Source: Scatosoma sp045643825 (lineage in GTDB: Bacteria; Bacillota; Clostridia; Christensenellales; Borkfalkiaceae). From it: a stretch of DNA of 20,036 nt. The first letter of the stretch is position 1; each line of letters starts with the position of its first letter. Below the pieces are notes generated by a model, which was not told where the DNA came from, did no database searches, and saw nothing but the letters and a program-made list of their open reading frames with translations. The stretch covers positions 1-20,036 of the forward strand of contig JAZRFV010000027.1 in NCBI GenBank assembly GCA_045643825.1. Reading direction: 5' to 3'. Position numbers and translations under genes: made by a program. Positions 1 to 7,368 of the stretch are shown here, in pieces.

Positions 1-679
1 TCTTCGTGAAGGAAACTTGGCGTTCTTCCGCCGTAGTGTTTTCTTCTGGATAAATGAAGGAATCACTTACCGTACAAATGCACAATGCCTTCTTACCAGC
101 GCGCGCCGCATTGCAATAAAGCGCAGCGGACTCCATTTCTACGCCAAGCACACCCATCTTCGCCCATTGCATACCCGAATCAGCATCATCGTAGAACATA
201 TCCGAGGACAAAATGTTACCCACACGATAGTTTACACCGATTTTTTCACATTCTTCCGCCGCGCGACGAACCAAGTTGAAATCCGCAATCGGACAGAACG
301 TACCAGGCAGGTTGTATTGCGAAGCGTAGTTACCGTTGGTACAAGCGCCCATAGCAACCAAAATATCACGCACGTGCAAATCTGCCGAGAAGGAACCGCA
401 GGAGCCTACACGGATAATCGACTCTACCCCGTAGAAGTTAAATAACTCGTATGAATAAATACCGATAGAGGGTTGTCCCATACCAGAAGCCATAACGGAT
501 ACGCGCTTGCCTTTATAATAGCCCGTGTAACCTTGTACGCCACGTACGTTGTTTACGAGTACAGCATTTTCCAAATAATTTTCAGCGATAAATTTTGCAC
601 GCAAGGGATCGCCGGGCATCAAAACTGTCTTTGCGAAATCACCGACCTTTGCAGAAATATGAGGGGTAGGAACTGCCAT
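1..679 (-). CDS. deoD: Purine nucleoside phosphorylase DeoD (3' end cut by window edge)
   Basis: Phosphorolysis of purine ribo- and deoxyribonucleosides to free base plus (deoxy)ribose-1-phosphate, in the cytoplasm. I translated the minus strand from the ATG at 679-677. The reading frame stays open for 226 codons to the left edge. The product closely follows the trimeric/hexameric DeoD (NP-I) family: MPGDPLRAK at residues 21-29 (phosphate binding), RVGSCG at 90-95, GVEMES at 179-184 (ribose binding), and TVSDS at 203-207, whose Asp206 matches the catalytic Asp of E. coli DeoD. E. coli DeoD has 239 residues, so only about a dozen C-terminal residues are missing. The start is set by AAAGGAG seven bases upstream. 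It lies 55 bp downstream of deoC and is probably cotranscribed with it. The small internal plus-strand reading frames here are shadows. Confidence 0.95.
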   Translation of the reverse strand, partial: MAVPTPHISAKVGDFAKTVLMPGDPLRAKFIAENYLENAVLVNNVRGVQGYTGYYKGKRVSVMASGMGQPSIGIYSYELFNFYGVESIIRVGSCGSFSADLHVRDILVAMGACTNGNYASQYNLPGTFCPIADFNLVRRAAEECEKIGVNYRVGNILSSDMFYDDADSGMQWAKMGVLGVEMESAALYCNAARAGKKALCICTVSDSFIYPEENTTAEERQVSFTK

Positions 680-715
680 AATTTTTCTCCTTTAACTTTA
701 AAAATAAACTTTACT

Positions 716-728
716 GCCGTAAAACGGC
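716..728 (-). other. Small stem-loop between deoC and deoD
   Basis: GCCGT and ACGGC are separated by AAA, giving a 5-bp stem in the 55-bp gap between the deoC stop and the deoD ribosome binding site. No U-tract follows on the minus strand, so it is not a convincing terminator. It could influence processing or the relative expression of the two genes, or mean nothing. Confidence 0.3.
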
Positions 729-734
729 GAATCG

Positions 735-1403
735 TTAATAACCTTTACCTTCTACGCCTTGTACAGCCTTTACAACGCGACTGGTTCCAAGTCGGGATGC
801 ACCGGCATCCAAGAAATCCTGTGCGTCTTGCAAACCGGAAATACCACCCGCCGCCTTTACAAGCACCTCCGCACCTACGTTTGCACGCATCAATTTTACG
901 TCTTCAAGCGTTGCGCCTGCCGTAGAGAAACCCGTAGAAGTTTTGATGTAATCCGCGCCTGCATCCGTCACGATTTTGCACATACGAAGCTTTTCATCTT
1001 CCGTCAAAAGACAGGTTTCAATGATAACCTTCAAGATTTTTTCGCCACATGCCGCTTTGATTTTTTTAATTTCATCGCATACCTGCCCATCGCATCCTTG
1101 CTTTAACATACCAATATTAATCACCATATCAATTTCGTCAGCGCCCTTTGCGATGGCATCCTGCGTTTCAAAAACCTTTACCTCGGTGGTGTTATAACCG
1201 TTGGGGAAGCCGATAACCGTACAAATTTGTAATTTGTCCCCTACATATTCCTTTGCCTGTTTTACGTAGCTGGGAGGGATACAAACGGAAGCAGTTTCGT
1301 ACTTCATACCGTCGTCACAAATCTTCTTAATTTGTTCCCACGTTGCCGTTTGCCCAAGCAAGGTATGGTCGCATTTGGATAAAATATTTTTAACGTCCAA
1401 CAT
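735..1403 (-). CDS. deoC: Deoxyribose-phosphate aldolase DeoC
   Basis: Class I aldolase that splits 2-deoxyribose-5-phosphate into acetaldehyde and glyceraldehyde-3-phosphate, feeding DNA sugar into glycolysis. It has 222 residues, the usual length of the short (B. subtilis-like) form. The Schiff-base lysine is K154 in YIKTSTGFS. The proton-relay lysine is K183 in VKAAGG, and the partner Asp is D92 in EIDMVINIG. CTVIGFPNGYNTTEVK at 61-76 and VIIETCLLT at 126-134 are family hallmarks. I start at the ATG at 1403-1401, which has GGAG eight bases upstream. The in-frame ATG at 1436 overlaps the -10 hexamer of the promoter, and the one at 1496 lies upstream of the promoter, so neither can be used from this transcript. 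First gene of a deoC-deoD operon. Confidence 0.96.
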   Translation of the reverse strand: MLDVKNILSKCDHTLLGQTATWEQIKKICDDGMKYETASVCIPPSYVKQAKEYVGDKLQICTVIGFPNGYNTTEVKVFETQDAIAKGADEIDMVINIGMLKQGCDGQVCDEIKKIKAACGEKILKVIIETCLLTEDEKLRMCKIVTDAGADYIKTSTGFSTAGATLEDVKLMRANVGAEVLVKAAGGISGLQDAQDFLDAGASRLGTSRVVKAVQGVEGKGY

Positions 1404-1434
1404 AATTTTACTCCATTTTACAAATTTTCTTTTC

Positions 1435-1463
1435 ATTATACCCCCTTTCCGTGTTTTTGTCAA
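1435..1463 (-). promoter_or_regulatory. Perfect-consensus sigma-A promoter of deoC-deoD
   Basis: Read on the minus strand: TTGACA (1463-1458), a 17-base spacer (1457-1441) and TATAAT (1440-1435). Both hexamers and the spacing are consensus. The expected start is near 1428, giving a leader of about 25 nt that contains the deoC GGAG site. An exact 7-bp inverted repeat overlaps it: CCCCCTT at 1441-1447 and AAGGGGG at 1462-1468 on the plus strand, with arm starts 21 bp (two helical turns) apart. This could be an operator that tempers an otherwise very strong promoter, but the arms are low in complexity. Confidence 0.85.
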
Positions 1464-1608
1464 GGGGGAAACGCATTTTTCTTTGCTTTTTGGCATATTT
1501 TCCCTTTTTTACACACCCTCCTATGCAAAATATCGATTACCGGCCAATCATGCTCAATTTTTTCCTCATAAAAAATTACATTTTTTCTATTTTTCCTTGA
1601 TAATTTGT

Positions 1609-1637
1609 TTGCTTTTTGTCGAAAATTGTGTTATGCT
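1609..1637 (+). promoter_or_regulatory. Candidate promoter of the RDD-ABC-surface protein operon
   Basis: TTGCTT (1609-1614), a 17-base spacer, and TATGCT (1632-1637), preceded by TG at 1629-1630 so that the -10 is of the extended TGn type. The predicted start is near 1644. This gives a leader of about 50 nt holding the palindrome at 1654-1677 and the AGGAG at 1684-1688. The -35 is weak, but the extended -10 and exact spacing compensate. The rest of the 290-bp intergenic region between deoC and this operon is AT-rich and shows no recognisable riboswitch. It does hold an imperfect dyad, GATT and AATC, around a CCGG core at about 1534-1548. Confidence 0.6.
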
Positions 1638-1653
1638 TGTGCTGTATGAATAT

Positions 1654-1677
1654 GTGTGCGGCGTGCACGTCGCACAC
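1654..1677 (+). promoter_or_regulatory. 24-bp near-perfect palindrome in the operon leader (operator or RNA hairpin)
   Basis: The left half reads GTGTGCGGCGTG and the right half CACGTCGCACAC. They are reverse complements except for one pair, which is a G-U pair in RNA. The element is GC-rich in an AT-rich intergenic region and lies about 10-33 bases downstream of the predicted transcription start. It ends six bases before the AGGAG of the RDD gene. As DNA it has the size and symmetry of a repressor operator placed to block elongation or open-complex escape. As RNA it would fold into a roughly 10-bp stem with a UGCA loop directly before the ribosome binding site. I did not find a second copy in the window, so its binding partner is unknown. 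Confidence 0.65.
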
Positions 1678-1693
1678 GCGTATAGGAGTTTCT

Positions 1694-2488
1694 ATGTCCG
1701 TTTCACTTCAAAAAGCCAATTTTTGGAAGCGCATTTCCGCATTTATGTTTGACATCATCGTCACCATAATGCTAACCATGGGATTTGCGACCGTTATCAA
1801 CGTTTTTTGCGATTACGACCAAAAAGCGGCGGACTTGAGCGCCTATTATGTCCAATACGAAGAAACTTACGGGATTGACTTTGATATCAGCGAAGAAGCT
1901 TACACCCAACTCTCCCCCGAACAAAAAGCGATTTACAACGATGCCAACCTTGCAATGCAAAAGGACCAGGGTTTCCAAGACGCATCTATGACTATTTTTA
2001 AGTTAACGCTTTTGATGTACGGTGGCGGCGCGTTGGCGGCATACGTCGTGTGGTATTTTGTCATCCCTTTATTTTTTGGCTACGGTCGAACAATGGGCAA
2101 GAAAATATTCGGATTGGCGGTTATTCGTACCAACTGCGTAAAGGTGACTGCGCCTGTGTTGTTTATCCGTACCGCCATCGGTATGTTTGCCATTGAAACG
2201 ATGCTCCCCTTATCCCTTTTAATCATGATTTGGTTCAATATGATGGGTATTGTCGGGTTGATTACCATTGGCCTTTTGGTAATTTTACAGATTTGGGTGT
2301 TGATTTCCTCGCCCAACAACGCATCTATCCACGATTTACTCACCGATACGGTAGTTGTCGAATATATTAGTCAGCAAATCTTCGATACGCAAGAGGATTT
2401 GATGCATTTCGTGCAAGAAGAGCACGCTAAAGCTGTTGAAAATGCGGAGTACGACCGCTTTCAAAATAATCAAATGAAACAATTATAA
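1694..2488 (+). CDS. RDD-family integral membrane protein
   Basis: 264-residue membrane protein. The N-terminal RDD signature is visible as KRISAFMFD (residues 12-20; Arg13, Ala17, Asp20), leading directly into the first hydrophobic segment (about 20-38). The second family motif is GRTMGKKIFGLAVIR at 131-145. The closing motif is SIHDLLTDTVVV at 211-222. Hydrophobic segments lie near 20-38, 103-130 and 160-206. A 60-residue hydrophilic loop (41-100) and an acidic, polar tail from 228 flank them. The start is the ATG at 1694, with AGGAG five bases upstream; an in-frame TTG at 1616 would sit inside the promoter and is rejected. The family's biochemical role is mostly unknown, with transport or stress roles suggested for some members. 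It is the first gene of the ABC importer operon, 19 bp before the ATPase gene. Confidence 0.88.
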   Translation: MSVSLQKANFWKRISAFMFDIIVTIMLTMGFATVINVFCDYDQKAADLSAYYVQYEETYGIDFDISEEAYTQLSPEQKAIYNDANLAMQKDQGFQDASMTIFKLTLLMYGGGALAAYVVWYFVIPLFFGYGRTMGKKIFGLAVIRTNCVKVTAPVLFIRTAIGMFAIETMLPLSLLIMIWFNMMGIVGLITIGLLVILQIWVLISSPNNASIHDLLTDTVVVEYISQQIFDTQEDLMHFVQEEHAKAVENAEYDRFQNNQMKQL

Positions 2489-2507
2489 CATACAATTAGG
2501 AGGTTAT

Positions 2508-3608
2508 ATGAAAGTAGAATTGCAAAATTTGACCAAAATCTTCCCGAGTCGTAACAAAAAGTCGGGCGAAGAGGTCGTTGCGGTTAACAATTTCACCTTT
2601 ACCATCCCCGATGGCAAATTGGTAGGGCTTCTTGGCCCTTCCGGCTGCGGGAAAAGTACCACGCTGTACATGATCAGCGGCTTGCAACAGCCTTCCGCAG
2701 GTAAAATCTTCTTCGGCGAAGAAGACGTTACGGAATTGGCACCTGAAAACCGCGGTATCGGTTTGGTATTCCAAAACTATGCACTTTACCCTCACATGAC
2801 TGTAAAGCAGAACATCATGTTCCCCTTGCAGAACTTGAAGGGTGCGGACAAGCTCACGAAAGAGCAAATGCTTGAACGTGCATTCGAAGCGGCAAGATTG
2901 GTACAAATCGACGAATTGATGGACAGAAAGCCCAGCGAATTGTCGGGTGGTCAGCAACAACGTGTTGCAATTGCGCGTGCACTTGTTAAAATGCCCCGCG
3001 TACTGCTTTTGGACGAACCTCTTTCTAACCTTGACGCACGTCTTCGTTTGCAAACGCGTGAAGAAATTAGACGTATCCAAAAGGAAACGGGTATCACCAC
3101 CGTATTCGTTACGCACGACCAAGAAGAAGCAATGAGTATCTCTGACATGATCGTTGTAATGAAATTGGGTGTTGTTCAGCAGGTTGGTAAACCTCAAGAA
3201 ATCTACGACAACCCCACCAATCTTTTCGTTGCAAAATTCTTGGGCACCCCTCCTATCAACGTATTCCAAGGCCGCGTAGAAAACAAAAAGCTCTACATTG
3301 GCGAAGAAGCCGTACTTACCGTGAACGGTGTTGAAGACCGCGAGGTTATCGTGGCAATCCGTCCCGAAGGCTTCATTGTGAATGAAAACGGCGCATTCTC
3401 GTGCAACCTTTCCAACGTAGAGGTTATGGGCCGTGACGTAAGCATCGTATCGAACCACGAAGCTTCTATGAATCCCCTCGTTCGTTCGATTGTAGACGCT
3501 GATAACAAAATTGACCTTTCGGCAGAGAAAGTACGTTTCGATTTGAAACCCCATAAGACCTTTATCTTTGACGCAGAAACGGAAGAACGCATCCCTTTTG
3601 AGGTGTAA
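2508..3608 (+). CDS. ABC importer ATPase, MsmX/UgpC/MalK type
   Basis: Cytoplasmic ATPase that energises a CUT1-type (carbohydrate) importer. The 366 residues have every key motif in order: Walker A GPSGCGKST (43-51), Q-loop Gln89 in VFQNYALYPHMTV, signature LSGGQQQR (145-152), Walker B VLLLDEP (165-171), D-loop SNLD (173-176) and H-loop His203 in FVTHDQEEAM. The region after about 235 matches the regulatory/TOBE extension typical of MalK/UgpC proteins. The ribosome binding site AGGAGG ends six bases before the ATG. The two permeases and the binding protein follow immediately. In some Bacillota one MsmX-like ATPase serves several importers; here it sits in the operon with its partners, so dedicated use is likely. 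Substrate cannot be read from this subunit. Confidence 0.95.
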   Translation: MKVELQNLTKIFPSRNKKSGEEVVAVNNFTFTIPDGKLVGLLGPSGCGKSTTLYMISGLQQPSAGKIFFGEEDVTELAPENRGIGLVFQNYALYPHMTVKQNIMFPLQNLKGADKLTKEQMLERAFEAARLVQIDELMDRKPSELSGGQQQRVAIARALVKMPRVLLLDEPLSNLDARLRLQTREEIRRIQKETGITTVFVTHDQEEAMSISDMIVVMKLGVVQQVGKPQEIYDNPTNLFVAKFLGTPPINVFQGRVENKKLYIGEEAVLTVNGVEDREVIVAIRPEGFIVNENGAFSCNLSNVEVMGRDVSIVSNHEASMNPLVRSIVDADNKIDLSAEKVRFDLKPHKTFIFDAETEERIPFEV

Positions 3609-3611
3609 AAT

Positions 3612-4691
3612 ATGAATAAGATTTCTAATTTTCTTCATACCGTTTTCGTGGAAGCGGTATGGCAAACCTTTTGTGTAAATTGGGTTTGGAAGACGTTCTT
3701 CGTCGCTTGGATTTATCAGGCGTTTTGGAAGGATTTTATCGTCAACAAACTCCACTACGACAGATGGAAGGGTTGGATTTATTTGTTGCCCGTATTGGTA
3801 TTGATTGCAGTCTTCACGATTTGGCCCATTTTTAACACCGTACGTATCGCATTCTTGAACGGATACAGCAACCTTGGTGAAATCGGCGGTGAAAAATATT
3901 CGTTTGGTATTCAAAACTTCGTTGACGTTGTAAAATACGACACCGAATTTGCAACCGCAATGAAAAATACAATCTTGCTTTGCGTATTGACGGTACCTCT
4001 TTCTACGGCAATCGCCCTTTTGATTTCGGTATGCTTGAACGCAATTAAACCCTTGCAAAAATTCTTGCAAACCATCTTCTTCCTGCCTTACGTAACCAAC
4101 TCGTTGGCGATCGGTATGGTATTCGCGGTAATGTTCGACGTTATCGGCCTCCGTCTTGGTACGAGAAACCCTTACGTAGAAACCGCAGGTATCATCAACA
4201 CTCTTCTTGGTTACCTTGGTATGGGACCTATCAACTGGATTGATACCGGCTCCACCTACGCAGCTAAATTGACCGTTATGGTTATATATATTGTCTGGAA
4301 TGCATTGCCCTTCAAAATTCTCGTACTTTTGGGCGGTTTGCAAAGCATTAATAAGCAATATTACGACGCAGCAAGAATCGACGGCGCTTCGAGAGTACGC
4401 ATTTTCTTCCGCGTAACAGTACCCCTTTTGTCCCCCATGATTGCATACGTAGTTATTACAGGTTTCATTGGTGGGTTCAAGGAATACACCAGCGTAGTAG
4501 GTATCTTCGGCGATAAGATGGGCCCCGTTGGTCAGGTAGGTAGCATGCAAACCATGGTAGGTTTGATTTATAAAGCACTTGAAACCGATAAAGCAGGCCG
4601 TGCGAGTGCGGCAGCCCTTATCTTGTTTGCCCTTATCTTCGTCGTAACGATGATCAACTTGCGTGTAAGCAAGAAAAAGACACACTATTAA
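3612..4691 (+). CDS. ABC importer permease, MalF/UgpA type
   Basis: Inner-membrane subunit of the importer, 359 residues. The coupling EAA loop is clear as YDAARIDGASRVRIFFRVTV (251-270). Hydrophobic segments lie near 56-75, 119-140, 155-176, 219-241, 275-295 and 333-350, the six-segment pattern of MalF/UgpA-type permeases. Oddly, about 50 residues precede the first of these, rich in Trp and aromatic residues (for example VWQTFCVNWVWKTFFVAWIY at 16-35). This extension may form one or two membrane-embedded or amphipathic helices not needed in the basic family. The gene starts 3 bp after the ATPase stop; GAGGTG at the end of the ATPase gene is the ribosome binding site, so the two are translationally coupled. 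Confidence 0.93.
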   Translation: MNKISNFLHTVFVEAVWQTFCVNWVWKTFFVAWIYQAFWKDFIVNKLHYDRWKGWIYLLPVLVLIAVFTIWPIFNTVRIAFLNGYSNLGEIGGEKYSFGIQNFVDVVKYDTEFATAMKNTILLCVLTVPLSTAIALLISVCLNAIKPLQKFLQTIFFLPYVTNSLAIGMVFAVMFDVIGLRLGTRNPYVETAGIINTLLGYLGMGPINWIDTGSTYAAKLTVMVIYIVWNALPFKILVLLGGLQSINKQYYDAARIDGASRVRIFFRVTVPLLSPMIAYVVITGFIGGFKEYTSVVGIFGDKMGPVGQVGSMQTMVGLIYKALETDKAGRASAAALILFALIFVVTMINLRVSKKKTHY

Positions 4692-4704
4692 GGAGGTTAA
4701 GATC

Positions 4705-5709
4705 GTGGAAAACATGAACAACGAAACGTTTGACGAAACCGATACCTTAATCACCGAAAAAGTTGAAGAAATGGCAGAAGACGTAGTGGAAGTAATTCCT
4801 GAAGAAACCGATATCTTGGCGCAAGCAGTAATGCGTGAAAGAAATATGCAAAAGGTAACCGCCCAACAACGCGTTATGAAAATTTTGGTGCAAACAGGCT
4901 TATACCTTTTCCTCGGCATTATGGCGCTTATCGTTTTATTCCCCTTCTACTGGATGATTATCTCCTCCTTGAAGACTTTGGACGAATACGAGCTTCGTAA
5001 CCCTACCTTCTTCCCTCATGAATTCTACTTCCAAAACTATGCAAACGCATTCTCGAAAGCAAGCATGGGCAGATTGTTCTTAAACACCCTCTACGTAGGT
5101 GTTGTATCTACCCTTTTGTCCTTGGTTATCACCATCCTTGCCGCGTTCGCATTCTCGAGATTGGAATTCAAGGGTAAAAATGCTTTGTTCGCATTCTTAC
5201 TCGCGACGATGATGATCCCTGGTGAACTTTTCACCATCACCAACTATATCACAGTAAACCGTTTGAATTGGATGAACACCTATACGGTATTGATCGTTCC
5301 CTTCCTTGTCAGCGTCTTCTATATATATTTATTGAAGCAAAACTTCCAACAAATCCCCAACGAATTGTATTTGGCTGCGAAGATTGACGGTACGAACGAC
5401 TTTAAATACCTTTGCAAGGTAATGATTCCTTTGGCCCTTCCTACCATTATCTCCATCACCATTTTGAAGATGATGGGCTCGTGGAACAGCTATATGTGGC
5501 CCAAGCTCGTTGCAAACGATGATTTGCATAAATTGATCACCAACGGCTTGCGCGAAATGGATTTCTCGGAGGACGGCAACCAAGGTCGTGTTGACTACCC
5601 TCGTCAGATGGCGGCGGTAACGATGGTATCCATCCCCTTGTTCCTCGTATTTGTATTCCTTCGTAAATATATTATGAAGGGCGTATCCAGAAGCGGTATT
5701 AAGGGCTAA
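4705..5709 (+). CDS. ABC importer permease, MalG/UgpE type
   Basis: Second inner-membrane subunit, 334 residues. The EAA loop is LYLAAKIDGTNDFKYLCKVM (221-240). Hydrophobic segments are near 62-86, 126-150, 160-176, 193-210, 242-258 and 304-320. The first 55 residues form an acidic extension (many Glu and Asp, for example ETDTLITEKVEEMAEDVVEV at 11-30) that is unusual for this family and should lie in the cytoplasm. I use the GTG at 4705, eight bases after AGGAGG. The ATG at 4714 is also in frame but is too far from that site. It ends 46 bp before the binding protein gene. Confidence 0.92.
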   Translation: MENMNNETFDETDTLITEKVEEMAEDVVEVIPEETDILAQAVMRERNMQKVTAQQRVMKILVQTGLYLFLGIMALIVLFPFYWMIISSLKTLDEYELRNPTFFPHEFYFQNYANAFSKASMGRLFLNTLYVGVVSTLLSLVITILAAFAFSRLEFKGKNALFAFLLATMMIPGELFTITNYITVNRLNWMNTYTVLIVPFLVSVFYIYLLKQNFQQIPNELYLAAKIDGTNDFKYLCKVMIPLALPTIISITILKMMGSWNSYMWPKLVANDDLHKLITNGLREMDFSEDGNQGRVDYPRQMAAVTMVSIPLFLVFVFLRKYIMKGVSRSGIKG

Positions 5710-5755
5710 TCCCCTACTATTAAAATCAAAAATCATATTAAGGAGAACAATATCT

Positions 5756-7339
5756 ATGAACAAAATTGCAAAGAAAATCATTGCATTTGCGTCCCTCTTG
5801 ACGTTGTCCACTACTGCAGTTGCTTGCCGTGGTAACGGCGGCGGCCTCGGTGGTCTTGGCGGCGAAGGTGGCGGTCTTGGCGGTGGTCTTGGCGGCGGTG
5901 GCTCTGAAGGCGGCGTTGTATTAGAGGACGGTTTCTGGGCAAAGCTCGCTGAAAACTCGGTTGGTGGCGGCAGCACAAGCGGTAAGGTAGATTACGAAGG
6001 CGACGTACAAATCAACGGCAATCCTACGGCAGCTGTTGCATACGATGGTAGCGCGGTTACCGTAACCTTCTACCACACGATGGGCCAAAAACTTCAAGAA
6101 GTATTGAATGCTTGGATCCCTGTATTCAATCAACAATATCCCAACATCACGATCGAACACAAGCAACAAGGTAGCTACGATGACCTTCGTAAGCAAATTA
6201 CGACGGAATTGAACGGTGGCAACGCACCTTCCATGGCATACTGCTACCCTGACCACGTTGCTCTTTACAACAAATCGAGAGCAGTTGCTACGTTGGACGA
6301 CTTTATCGCAAGTGAAACGATGGGCCTTGGCCAAGCTGGTGCAAACGAATTCGTTCGTGGTTACTACGAAGAAGGTCGCGCTTATGGTGACGGCAAGATG
6401 TACACCCTTCCCTACTCGAAGTCGACGGAAGTTTTGTACTACAACAAGACGTTCTTTGAAGCAAATGGTTTAGAAGTTCCTACCACTTGGGACGAAATGG
6501 AAGTTGTTATGGACCAAATCCTTGCAATCGATCCTTACGCAGTTCCTCTTGGTTATGACTCCGAAGCAAACTGGTTCATCACGATGTGCGAACAGTTGAA
6601 CACCCCTTACACGACGACTGAAACCGGTAAGAGATTCGCTTATAACGTAAGCACCAACCAAGAATTTGTTGGTCGTTTGAGAGAATGGTATCAAAATGGT
6701 TGGGTAACCACCGAAGAAATCTACGGTGCATACACGTCCGACCTCTTCACCCAAACGGATCCGAAAGCGGCAAAATCCTATATGTGTATCGGTTCCTCCG
6801 CAGGTGCCTCCTATCAATGCCCCGATCCTTACACCAATGAAAACGGTCAGGTTGCATACCCCTTCGAAGTAGGCGTTGCAATGCCTCCCCAGGTAAATCC
6901 TGATGTTCCCAAGGTTATTTCCCAAGGTCCTTCCCTTTGCATGTTCAAGAAGAGTGCACAGGAAATGGCTGCAACCTGGCTCTTCATGAAGTTCCTTACG
7001 ACCACCCCTGGTTTGCAGGCAAACTTCTCCGCAACCTCCGGTTACGCACCCGTAATCAAAGGCCTTGCTGATAAGCACGCAGGCTACGCTGAAACGTTGG
7101 CAACCGCTGATGGTAACGCAAACCTTCAGGCAACCTGTATTAAGCAATGTTTGGCACAAGAAAATGCAATGTTCGTATCCCCTGCATTCGTAGGTTCCTC
7201 CGGTGCACGTGAAGAAGTTGGTATCTTGATCCAAAACTGCTTCGTAAACGCTCCTGCAAACGGTCAATCTGCGGCTGATTTCATCAAAGAACAGTTCAAG
7301 GCAAGCGTAGACAAGCTTAACTACGAATACGGCGCATAA
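5756..7339 (+). CDS. Extracellular solute-binding lipoprotein (family 1) with Gly-rich tether
   Basis: Substrate-capturing lipoprotein of the importer, 527 residues, expected on the outer face of the membrane. The signal peptide runs to a lipobox AVAC, with the lipidated Cys at 24. Residues 26-53 are an almost pure Gly tether with spaced Leu (LGG repeats). The solute-binding fold begins near residue 100 (VTVTFYHTMG) and shows the usual family-1 landmarks: a run through FNQQYPNITIE (124-134), LPYSKSTEVLYYNKTFFEANGLEVPTTWDEM in the middle of the protein, and a late region with KKSAQEMAATWLFMKFLTT. Family-1 proteins mostly bind sugars, polyols or sugar phosphates; the actual ligand is unknown. 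AAGGAG precedes the ATG. No terminator is visible after it. Confidence 0.93.
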   Translation: MNKIAKKIIAFASLLTLSTTAVACRGNGGGLGGLGGEGGGLGGGLGGGGSEGGVVLEDGFWAKLAENSVGGGSTSGKVDYEGDVQINGNPTAAVAYDGSAVTVTFYHTMGQKLQEVLNAWIPVFNQQYPNITIEHKQQGSYDDLRKQITTELNGGNAPSMAYCYPDHVALYNKSRAVATLDDFIASETMGLGQAGANEFVRGYYEEGRAYGDGKMYTLPYSKSTEVLYYNKTFFEANGLEVPTTWDEMEVVMDQILAIDPYAVPLGYDSEANWFITMCEQLNTPYTTTETGKRFAYNVSTNQEFVGRLREWYQNGWVTTEEIYGAYTSDLFTQTDPKAAKSYMCIGSSAGASYQCPDPYTNENGQVAYPFEVGVAMPPQVNPDVPKVISQGPSLCMFKKSAQEMAATWLFMKFLTTTPGLQANFSATSGYAPVIKGLADKHAGYAETLATADGNANLQATCIKQCLAQENAMFVSPAFVGSSGAREEVGILIQNCFVNAPANGQSAADFIKEQFKASVDKLNYEYGA

Positions 7340-7368
7340 AAAAATCCTTTTTTAAGGAAACAAACTGT

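Noticed and set aside
17..925. Plus-strand frames opposite deoD and deoC
   Set aside because: The minus strand encodes unmistakable DeoD and DeoC; the plus frames are shadows.
1404..1496. Longer deoC starts at 1496 or 1436
   Set aside because: The consensus promoter at 1435-1463 starts transcription downstream of both, and family alignment begins at MLDVKNIL.
1404..1653. Riboswitch or small RNA in the deoC/RDD intergenic region
   Set aside because: Apart from the promoters and short dyads, the stretch is AT-rich without a recognisable aptamer or terminator pair.
1616..1693. Longer RDD protein start (TTG at 1616)
   Set aside because: It would lie inside the promoter and translate the palindrome. 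The ATG at 1694 has a good ribosome binding site and begins just before the RDD motif.
2496..4919. Minus-strand open frame of 807 codons opposite the ATPase and first permease genes
   Set aside because: It crosses two clearly functional plus-strand genes, and its translation resembles no family and is Cys/Arg/Tyr-rich, typical of a shadow frame.
6470..7267. Minus-strand open frame of 265 codons opposite the binding protein gene
   Set aside because: It lies wholly inside the solute-binding protein gene, has no ribosome binding site of note and no recognisable motif.
7345..7358. TCCTT/AAGGA hairpin sequestering the SNase ribosome binding site
   Set aside because: Only five weak pairs with a T loop, and the AAGGA is simply the ribosome binding site; too little to call a regulatory element.
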